DNA of 11,246 nucleotides from Flavobacteriaceae bacterium (GTDB taxonomy: Bacteria; Bacteroidota; Bacteroidia; Flavobacteriales; Flavobacteriaceae). This document shows positions 1 to 5,482 of this stretch, piece by piece. Within the stretch, counting starts at the first letter, position 1; every line of letters starts with the position of its first letter. A program made the position numbers and the translations under genes. Location of the stretch: assembly GCA_029247985.1 (NCBI GenBank), contig JAQWKF010000062.1, positions 1-11,246 of the forward strand, in the 5' to 3' direction. The notes below the pieces were generated by a model. It was not told the DNA's origin. It saw only the letters and a list, made by a program, of their open reading frames with translations, and made no database searches.

Positions 1-1433
1 GGTTGAATTACGGCTACAATGCCAGCATTATTTGCAATTTCAACACAATCTGGGAAAGGAAAGAAAGCATCACTAGCCATAACTGCTCCCGTCAAATCAA
101 AACCAAAATGTTTTGCTTTTTCAATAGATTGATTTAATGCATCTACTCTTGAGGTTTGGCCTGTTCCAGCGGCAAATAACTGTCCGTTTTTAGCTAAAAC
201 AATGGTGTTGGATTTGGTGTGTTTTGCAATTTTAGAAGCAAACAACAAATCGCTAATTTCCTGTGTGGTGGCTTTTCTTTCTGTGACATCACGCAGTATA
301 GACTGGTCGTCTGTTATCCCGTCACGTTCTTGCACCAAATGTCCATTGAGGCAAGAGCGAACCAAAGAAGATGGCTTTGGATAGCTTTTTAAATCCAGCA
401 AAATTCTATTCTTTTTTTGTTTCAATACTTCCAAAGCACTTGCTTCAAAAGCAGGGGCAATAACAACTTCACAGAAAAGCGTATTGATTTTTTCGGCTGT
501 GGGAAGGTCTATAGTGGTGTTGGCAATTAGCACGCCACCAAAAGCAGATACTGGATCACCGGCAAGTGCGTCTGTATAGGCTTGTGAAATGTTATCACGG
601 GTAGCCAAACCACAAGCGTTGTTGTGTTTTAGGATAGCAAAAGTGGGGGCATCATCTTTAAATTCTGCCATCAACTGTACTGCGGCATCAACATCGAGGA
701 GGTTGTTGTAAGAAAGCGCCTTACCGTGATGCTTAAAAAACACCTCTTCGAAATTGCCGAAGAAAGTTCCTTTTTGGTGTGGATTCTCGCCATATCGCAA
801 TAGTTTGCCTTCGTTGTAGCTCAGTTTTAAAGCATCGTTATCTTCTTCAAAGAAATTGAAAATATGCGTATCGTAATGCGAAGACACGCGGAACGCATTT
901 GCTGCAAATTTTTTACGGTCGGCTAAAGCTGTTTGTCCGCTTTTACTTTTCAGTAATGCTAGAAAGTCATCGTAATCACCAACAGATGATACGCACATGA
1001 CGTCTTTGTAATTTTTGGCAGCAGCACGTATGAGTGAAATCCCACCAATGTCTATTTTTTCAATGATGTCTGCTTCAGATGCACCAGATTTGACGGTATC
1101 TTCAAATGGATATAAATCCACCAATACAATATCTAAATGAGGTATGCTGTATTCAGCCAACTCTTTTTGATCATTTTCATTTGATCTACGGTTGAGAATT
1201 CCACCAAAAACTTTTGGGTGTAAGGTTTTAACGCGACCTCCTAAAATGGAAGGATATGAAGTCAAATCTTCTACATGAAGTACGGGGACTCCTTGCGCTT
1301 CAATAAAGGCTGCAGTTCCACCTGTTGAATAGAGCGTAATACCCAGCTCGTGCATTTTGGTAACGATGGGAGCAAGCCCCTCTTTGTTGAATACAGAAAT
1401 AAGGGCGGATTTGGCTTGAATAGCGTCTTGCAT
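1..1433 (-). CDS. purH: Bifunctional phosphoribosylaminoimidazolecarboxamide formyltransferase / IMP cyclohydrolase (3' end beyond window)
   Basis: Catalyses the last two steps of de novo purine synthesis: formylation of AICAR with 10-formyl-THF, then cyclisation of FAICAR to IMP, in the cytosol. I translated 477 codons from the ATG at 1433; the gene runs off the left edge, and against the usual ~510 residues only about the last 30 are missing. The N-terminal MGS-like cyclohydrolase domain shows STGGTA (36-41) and GGRVKTLHPKVFGGIL (65-80). The transformylase half shows RYGENPHQ (213-220), the catalytic Lys-His pair in KHNNACG (269-275) and SDAFFPFPD (454-462). No frameshift or missing key residue is visible. 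It lies 41 nt downstream of the GAF gene and has its own candidate -7 box, so it is probably transcribed separately. The start is the first Met of the family's usual N-terminus and follows the promoter box by 19 nt. Confidence 0.97.
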   Translation of the reverse strand, partial: MQDAIQAKSALISVFNKEGLAPIVTKMHELGITLYSTGGTAAFIEAQGVPVLHVEDLTSYPSILGGRVKTLHPKVFGGILNRRSNENDQKELAEYSIPHLDIVLVDLYPFEDTVKSGASEADIIEKIDIGGISLIRAAAKNYKDVMCVSSVGDYDDFLALLKSKSGQTALADRKKFAANAFRVSSHYDTHIFNFFEEDNDALKLSYNEGKLLRYGENPHQKGTFFGNFEEVFFKHHGKALSYNNLLDVDAAVQLMAEFKDDAPTFAILKHNNACGLATRDNISQAYTDALAGDPVSAFGGVLIANTTIDLPTAEKINTLFCEVVIAPAFEASALEVLKQKKNRILLDLKSYPKPSSLVRSCLNGHLVQERDGITDDQSILRDVTERKATTQEISDLLFASKIAKHTKSNTIVLAKNGQLFAAGTGQTSRVDALNQSIEKAKHFGFDLTGAVMASDAFFPFPDCVEIANNAGIVAVIQ

Positions 1434-1452
1434 GAAATAAAAATTGAAAGCA

Positions 1453-1460
1453 CAAAAGTA
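1453..1460 (-). promoter_or_regulatory. Candidate Bacteroidota -7 box (TACTTTTG) for purH
   Basis: On the minus strand the gap between the GAF gene and purH carries TACTTTTG, a match to the Bacteroidota vegetative -7 consensus TAnnTTTG. It ends 19 nt before the purH ATG. No convincing TTTG/TTG -33 element is visible at 17-23 nt upstream, where the sequence overlaps the end of the GAF gene. The box is identical to those before topA and miaB. Confidence 0.5.
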
Positions 1461-1474
1461 GGAATTTTATCCCA

Positions 1475-1945
1475 CTAAAAGTTCATTTTTGAACGCAATA
1501 AATAAGTCGCAACTCGTTGATTTACTTCTGCCAAAAATACCTCGTCTTTTTTGTCAAAAGCACGGGCTGTATTGGAATCTATATCAATTTGCCCCACGTT
1601 CTTTCCGTCCATAAATAGCGGCACCACAATTTCAGACTTCACATCTATGCTGCAAGCAATATAATTGTCTTGCTCAGATACGTCGTCTACAACAAAGTTT
1701 TGATTGCTCAAAGCTACCTGACCACAAATCCCTTTTCCGAATGGAATTACGGTATGGTCTGTTGGTTTTCCAGCAAATGCTTTTAGATGGAGTTCTTTTT
1801 TTTCGGGCTTGTGAAAATAAAAGCCTACCCAATCGTAAGTTGGGAGTTTTTGTTGAATTTCAGTACATACCCATTCCAATGCCGTTTGGGGGTCTTGACT
1901 TTGGCTCAAATACTTGGTAATATGTTCAAGAAGGGATTTGTACAT
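1475..1945 (-). CDS. GAF-domain protein, free methionine-(R)-sulfoxide reductase-like
   Basis: A 156-residue single-domain GAF protein. The order WVGFYF (39-44), IPFGKGICG (67-75), VVDDV (85-89), NYIACS (94-99), SEIVVPLF (104-111) and GQIDIDS (118-124) matches the YebR/MsrC (fRMsr) branch, which reduces free methionine-R-sulfoxide. Cys98 in YIACS aligns with the catalytic Cys118 of E. coli fRMsr and Cys74 in GICG with Cys94. The position matching Cys84 (GKIAC in E. coli) reads GKPTDHT and has no cysteine, so a classical reductase cycle is uncertain and a ligand-binding or redox-sensing role is possible. The ATG is flush against the T-tract of the groL terminator and no promoter-like box is visible in the short gap, so how it is expressed is unclear. 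No nearby in-frame alternative Met exists; the next is at residue 154. Family assignment is firm, enzymatic function less so. Confidence 0.88.
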   Translation of the reverse strand: MYKSLLEHITKYLSQSQDPQTALEWVCTEIQQKLPTYDWVGFYFHKPEKKELHLKAFAGKPTDHTVIPFGKGICGQVALSNQNFVVDDVSEQDNYIACSIDVKSEIVVPLFMDGKNVGQIDIDSNTARAFDKKDEVFLAEVNQRVATYLLRSKMNF

Positions 1946-1972
1946 AAAAAAACTGCCCCATATAGGGGCAGT
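1946..1972 (-). terminator. Intrinsic terminator of the groSL transcript
   Basis: Read on the minus strand, an 8-bp perfect stem (ACTGCCCC at 1952-1959 paired with GGGGCAGT at 1965-1972), with a 5-nt loop and five G-C pairs, is followed by a run of seven T, one of them in the stem. It starts 14 nt after the groL stop codon. The T-run ends at 1946, directly next to the ATG of the GAF gene at 1945. On the plus strand no U-tract follows the stem, so it should act in one direction only. Confidence 0.87.
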
Positions 1973-1986
1973 AAATAATGAATTGT

Positions 1987-3624
1987 TTACATCATGCCTG
2001 GCATGCCTCCACCACCCATAGGTGGCATAGCAGCAGCTGGCGCATCTTCTTTAATATCGACTAATGCACATTCCGTAGTTAGAATCATCCCAGCTACAGA
2101 AGCAGCATTTTCAAGTGCAATTCGCGTCACTTTCTTAGGGTCAATGATTCCTTTTTCTTGCATATTGCCATAGGTGTCTGTTTTGGCATCATATCCAAAG
2201 TTGTTTTCACCTTCTATAACTTTTGCAACTACCACAGATCCTTCACCACCTGCATTTCCAACAATGGTGCGTAAGGGTGACTCAATTGCTTTTGAGACAA
2301 TTTGAACACCAGTTTGTTCGTCTGCATTTGTGCTTTTGAGCTTTCCTAAACTCGGCAAGGCTTGTAGCAGGGCTACACCACCGCCAGAAACGATACCTTC
2401 TTCAACTGCAGCTCTTGTCGCGTGTAATGCATCGTCAACACGGTCTTTCTTTTCTTTCATCTCAACTTCAGAGGCTGCACCTACATAAAGTACCGCAACA
2501 CCTCCAGAAAGCTTGGCGAGTCTTTCTTGAAGCTTTTCTTTGTCATAATCAGAAGTAGAAGCCTCAATTTGAGACTTAATTTGATTTACACGTGCCTTTA
2601 TGTCGTCTGTGTTACCTGCGCCATTTACGACAGTAGTGTTGTCTTTATCAATGGTTACTTTTTCAGCAGTACCCAACATATTAATGGTTGCATTTTCAAG
2701 GGTAAATCCACGGTCTTCAGAAATAACGGTTCCGCCAGTTAAAATAGCAATGTCTTCCAACATAGCTTTTCTTCTGTCACCAAACCCAGGTGCCTTAACA
2801 GCGGCTATTTTAAGCGAACCACGAAGCTTGTTGACCACAAGTGTTGCCAGAGCCTCTCCGTCTACGTCTTCTGCGATAACCACTAAAGGCTTGCCACTTT
2901 GTGCAACAGGCTCTAATACAGGAAGCAAATCCTTCATGGTAGAAATTTTCTTGTCATACAATAGAATGTATGGCGATTCCATGTCTGCCTCCATTTTGTC
3001 CGAATTGGTAACAAAGTATGGTGAAATGTAACCGCGATCAAATTGCATTCCTTCAACTATATCAACCGTAGTATCGGTTCCTTTAGCTTCTTCTACTGTG
3101 ATAACGCCTTCCTTTCCTACTTTTTCAAAAGCTGCCGTAATCAACTCGCCGATGGTGGCGTCGTTGTTGGCTGAAATGGATGCTACTTGTTTGATTTTTT
3201 CAGATGAGTTACCCACTTCAACAGCTTGCTTATTAAGGTTAGCAACGATGGCTTCAACAGCTTTGTCAATACCTCGCTTAAGGTCCATGGGGTTAGCCCC
3301 TGCAGCAACATTTTTGAGTCCTTCTTTAACAATAGCCTGTGCAAGTATGGTTGCTGTTGTTGTTCCATCACCAGCTAGATCGTTGGTTTTGGAAGCCACT
3401 TCTTTTACCATTTGCGCACCCATATTTTCAAGGGCATCTTCAAGCTCTACTTCTTTTGCAACACTGACACCGTCTTTGGTTACCTGAGGGCCACCAAAAG
3501 ACTTACCGATAATTACGTTTCGGCCTTTTGGCCCAAGCGTTACTTTAACTGCGTCTGCAAGTGCGTCAACGCCACGTTTTAGTCCGTCGCGTGCTTCTAT
3601 GTCAAATTGAATTTTCTTTGCCAT
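1987..3624 (-). CDS. groL: Chaperonin GroEL (60 kDa)
   Basis: 545 residues, the normal length for a GroEL subunit, which forms the double heptameric ring that encloses and folds non-native proteins with ATP and the GroES lid. Visible family signatures are KVTLGPKGRNV (27-37) and DGVSVAKE (51-58) of the nucleotide site, GDGTTTAT (85-92) with the conserved Asp86, AVEEGIVSGGGVALL in the C-terminal equatorial half, and the flexible Gly/Met tail GGGGMPGMM at the C-terminus. The start MAKKIQFD is canonical and lies 10 nt after the groS stop. No strong Shine-Dalgarno is present; the spacer is A-rich, as is usual in this phylum. It is cotranscribed with groS and ends at the terminator 14 nt downstream. 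Nothing is truncated or unusual in the protein. Long antisense open frames across it are only codon-bias shadows. Confidence 0.99.
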   Translation of the reverse strand: MAKKIQFDIEARDGLKRGVDALADAVKVTLGPKGRNVIIGKSFGGPQVTKDGVSVAKEVELEDALENMGAQMVKEVASKTNDLAGDGTTTATILAQAIVKEGLKNVAAGANPMDLKRGIDKAVEAIVANLNKQAVEVGNSSEKIKQVASISANNDATIGELITAAFEKVGKEGVITVEEAKGTDTTVDIVEGMQFDRGYISPYFVTNSDKMEADMESPYILLYDKKISTMKDLLPVLEPVAQSGKPLVVIAEDVDGEALATLVVNKLRGSLKIAAVKAPGFGDRRKAMLEDIAILTGGTVISEDRGFTLENATINMLGTAEKVTIDKDNTTVVNGAGNTDDIKARVNQIKSQIEASTSDYDKEKLQERLAKLSGGVAVLYVGAASEVEMKEKKDRVDDALHATRAAVEEGIVSGGGVALLQALPSLGKLKSTNADEQTGVQIVSKAIESPLRTIVGNAGGEGSVVVAKVIEGENNFGYDAKTDTYGNMQEKGIIDPKKVTRIALENAASVAGMILTTECALVDIKEDAPAAAMPPMGGGGMPGMM

Positions 3625-3634
3625 GATAATGTTT

Positions 3635-3916
3635 TTATGATATGATTCCTAGGATATCGCTTTCGCGCATGATAATATAATCGCCACCGTCTAATTTCAG
3701 TTCTGTACCTGCATATTTGCCATACAATACGGTATCACCTACCTTAACAGTGATGGCATCGTCTTTAGTTCCAGGTCCTGTAGCAACTACAGTTCCTTTT
3801 TGTGGCTTTTCTTTGGCTGTATCTGGAATGATAATTCCTGATGCGGTAGTCGTTTCTGCAGCCAATGGCGCAATCACGACACGATCAGCCAAGGGTTTGA
3901 TATTGATCGTACTCAT
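3635..3916 (-). CDS. groS: Co-chaperonin GroES (10 kDa)
   Basis: 93 residues, full length for GroES, the heptameric lid that caps GroEL during the folding cycle. IKPLADRVVIAP (6-17) begins the barrel; the mobile loop is about residues 18-33 (ETTTASGIIIPDTA) with the hydrophobic triplet Ile28-Ile30 that contacts the GroEL apical domain. The roof and second strand motifs GTVVATGPG and VGDTVLYGKYAGTE follow. It is the first gene of the groSL pair, 95 nt downstream of secG. That gap is larger than any other in the minus-strand cluster and suggests a separate promoter. A sigma-54-like -24/-12 element is centred about 38 nt upstream of the ATG. No CIRCE inverted repeat is visible. Confidence 0.98.
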   Translation of the reverse strand: MSTINIKPLADRVVIAPLAAETTTASGIIIPDTAKEKPQKGTVVATGPGTKDDAITVKVGDTVLYGKYAGTELKLDGGDYIIMRESDILGIIS

Positions 3917-3946
3917 GTATGAAAAATTTAGATTATAAAATTATTT

Positions 3947-3962
3947 AGCATCAATTGTGCCA
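3947..3962 (-). promoter_or_regulatory. Candidate sigma-54 (-24/-12) promoter upstream of groS
   Basis: The minus strand reads TGGCAC (3962-3957), five bases, then ATGCT (3951-3947). The sigma-54 consensus is TGGCAC-N5-TTGCW, so all six -24 bases, the exact spacing of the GG and GC dinucleotides, and four of five -12 bases agree. Transcription would start near 3936, leaving a leader of about 20 nt before the groS ATG. The only alternative vegetative box, TATATCTG at 3980-3973, has one mismatch to TAnnTTTG and no properly spaced -33 element. No start-site data are available, so this remains a candidate. Confidence 0.45.
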
Positions 3963-3985
3963 TTACAAAAAACAGATATAAAAGA

Positions 3986-4008
3986 GTCAAAAAACTGACA
4001 GCTTGACA
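3986..4008. repeat. Clustered TGACA/TGTCA repeats upstream of the groS promoter candidate
   Basis: On the plus strand this short stretch contains GTCA (3986-3989), six bases, TGAC (3996-3999), forming an inverted repeat, and TGACA (3996-4000), GCT, TGACA (4004-4008), forming a direct repeat. They lie about 50-72 bp upstream of the start site predicted from the sigma-54 element, a place where an activator could bind. The copies are short and the sequence is AT-rich, so chance is a real possibility. Confidence 0.25.
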
Positions 4009-4011
4009 TTA

Positions 4012-4368
4012 CTAGTCCTGACCATCTGTTTGTGGTAATTCAGGAAGCTCTTCTGGGATTTCTTCTGGAATAGTTTCAGGGATGCTTTCCTCAATTGCTG
4101 TTTCATCAATTAGGGTTGACTCACTTGTATTAGAAGGCATACTAATCATGGAATTTGAAATCAGAATAAGAACTAATAATAAAGTAGCGAGCACCCAAGT
4201 ACTTTTATCTAGAAAGTCGGTTGTTTTTTGAACACCTCCAAGTTGTTGAGAGCTACCACCAAATGCAGATGAAAGACCCCCGCCTTTTGGATTTTGAACC
4301 ATTACTACCAGAATGAGCAAAAAGCAAACGATGATGGTTAGTACTAGAAAAATGGAAAATGTACTCAT
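4012..4368 (-). CDS. secG: Preprotein translocase subunit SecG
   Basis: 118 residues from the Met at 4368. SecG is the small two-helix partner of SecYE in the inner membrane and eases the SecA cycle during export. TM1 is about residues 4-24; the cytoplasmic loop VQNPKGGGLSSAFGGSSQQLGG (24-45) is the family signature; TM2 is about 57-73. An acidic tail (78-118) contains IPET-IPEE-IPEE-LPE-LP, a four-residue repeat absent from the basic SecG core. The reading frame stays open 16 codons upstream, but that extension is lysine-rich, lies inside the preceding gene and is not family-like. The chosen ATG leaves one base after the TPR gene's TAA, which indicates translational coupling. It is the last gene of the miaB-led cluster. 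Confidence 0.94.
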   Translation of the reverse strand: MSTFSIFLVLTIIVCFLLILVVMVQNPKGGGLSSAFGGSSQQLGGVQKTTDFLDKSTWVLATLLLVLILISNSMISMPSNTSESTLIDETAIEESIPETIPEEIPEELPELPQTDGQD

Positions 4369-4369
4369 A

Positions 4370-4981
4370 TTAACTTTGATTTTGTGCTTTCTTAATTTTT
4401 TTAATTTGGTCTGCAAATAAACTACTTTTTTCTGGATATTTCAATGCCAGTATCTCATAAGCATTTATTGCATTTTTAAATTTCCCTTGTTTGACATAAA
4501 TCTGGGCTAAGGTCTCTGTCATTAGCGATTTGTCGTCAAATTGTTGCTTTTGTGTTAGGTCAACTGTTTTTTTCTCGGTTTTTACTAAATCAATTTTAGG
4601 GGTATCAGCAATAAATTTATCAATGAGGCGCTCTTGATTTGTTTCTTTTGGCAAGGAATCATCTACTTGGTGCAGCCAATCTACAAATGACATAACCTCA
4701 TTAGCTCCCCGGCTTTGCTGTGCAAGTGTGACACGTTCTGCCTCGCCTGCTGGAGATTTGATAAGATGCAATCTGTTTTTGGTGTGTACCGCACAGGATG
4801 CTAAAAAAGAAGGAGCTTGTTTTTGGGTATGTTTTTCGGCAATTTGCCACCCTAAGTGGTGCAAGGCTTGGAAATAGGGATACTGCTGTATAAGTGTTTC
4901 CACACGACTTAGCGTTGCTTCTGGATCATCGTGTCCTTGCTCACGTAATTTTGTCAAATATGTACGTTCGCTGCTTACCAT
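4370..4981 (-). CDS. TPR-containing protein of the lptE-secG cluster, function unknown
   Basis: 203 residues, soluble, with no signal peptide or membrane segment. The N-terminal half is helical with no motif I can name (residues 1-110); LIDKFIADTPKI (119-130) is followed by a polar, lysine-rich linker; a single clear tetratricopeptide unit lies at about 156-189 (LAQIYVKQGKFKNAINAYEILALKYPEK), preceded by a helix that could be part of a partial unit. TPRs usually mediate protein-protein contact. The ATG overlaps the lptE-like stop by 7 nt (ATGGTAA) and the stop lies 1 nt before secG, so the three are surely cotranscribed. This neighbourhood suggests a cytoplasmic role linked to envelope biogenesis or export, but that is inference. 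I recognise the domain architecture from Bacteroidota genomes and know no characterised function. Confidence 0.85.
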   Translation of the reverse strand: MVSSERTYLTKLREQGHDDPEATLSRVETLIQQYPYFQALHHLGWQIAEKHTQKQAPSFLASCAVHTKNRLHLIKSPAGEAERVTLAQQSRGANEVMSFVDWLHQVDDSLPKETNQERLIDKFIADTPKIDLVKTEKKTVDLTQKQQFDDKSLMTETLAQIYVKQGKFKNAINAYEILALKYPEKSSLFADQIKKIKKAQNQS

Positions 4982-5481
4982 TTCGCCAAAGATTCATTAA
5001 AAATATCTTGGGTTATGCGTTCGAACAGAACTTCGTGTGCCTCTGTTTGTATGGCTTGAACCTGGGTGGAAGCATCAAAATCAAAGAAGAAACTAAACTT
5101 TTTTTCAAAGTCGTCTTCATCATTAAGAGTATTAAAAAAACGTACATTAACGCTCATGGTTAGTCTGTTTTGCGCTGCAGTTTCTTGGGCTGTTGCGGTC
5201 ATGGGAGTCACCCGATAGGTAACAATCTCACCTTCATAAATCAAATGCCCATTAACATTTGTGAGGTCTAAGTTGGTTTGATTTAGTAACATTTCTTGGA
5301 CAGCATTTGTAAAATCACGATCAAGCCCTGGTTCAAATACAGATCCCACTTCATTAGCAGCGTTGTTTACAAAAAAGTTTACTTGTACTGTTTCTGCGCC
5401 TTCTGGAATAGAAGCCCCCGTGAAGGAATAATACTTACACCCCACCAGCAAAACAAAAATCAAAACAATACCTTTTCTCAT
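4975..5481 (-). CDS. lptE: LptE-family LPS-assembly lipoprotein
   Basis: 168 residues. The N-terminus MRKGIVLIFVLLVGC is a lipoprotein signal with lipobox LVGC and predicted lipidated Cys15, followed by KYYSFTGASIPEGAETVQV, the typical opening of Bacteroidota LptE-like proteins. LptE plugs the LptD barrel and helps insert LPS into the outer leaflet of the outer membrane. The middle, with alternating strands such as GHLIYEGEIVTYRVTP and NRLTMSVNVRFFNT, and the helical C-terminus fit the LptE alpha/beta fold. Sequence similarity to proteobacterial LptE is weak, so the symbol rests on the phylum-level family. The start lies 1 nt after the stop of the enhancer-binding protein gene, and the end overlaps the TPR gene by 7 nt. 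No lptD is in the window. Confidence 0.85.
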   Translation of the reverse strand: MRKGIVLIFVLLVGCKYYSFTGASIPEGAETVQVNFFVNNAANEVGSVFEPGLDRDFTNAVQEMLLNQTNLDLTNVNGHLIYEGEIVTYRVTPMTATAQETAAQNRLTMSVNVRFFNTLNDEDDFEKKFSFFFDFDASTQVQAIQTEAHEVLFERITQDIFNESLAKW

Positions 5482-5482
5482 A

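Noticed and set aside
2600..3487. Long plus-strand open frames (143 and 129 codons) opposite groL
   Set aside because: They lie antisense to an intact, highly conserved GroEL frame, encode no recognisable domain and arise from its codon bias.
3917..4011. CIRCE (HrcA) operator before groS
   Set aside because: I looked for TTAGCACTC-N9-GAGTGCTAA; only an isolated TTAGCA is present with no matching inverted arm.
4369..4416. Longer SecG starting at 4416
   Set aside because: It adds 16 lysine-rich residues read from within the TPR gene ahead of TM1; the ATG at 4368 is 1 nt after that gene's stop and gives a normal SecG N-terminus.
4894..5163. 89-codon plus-strand frame across the TPR/lptE junction
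   Set aside because: Antisense to two well-supported overlapping genes; composition shows no protein-like motif.
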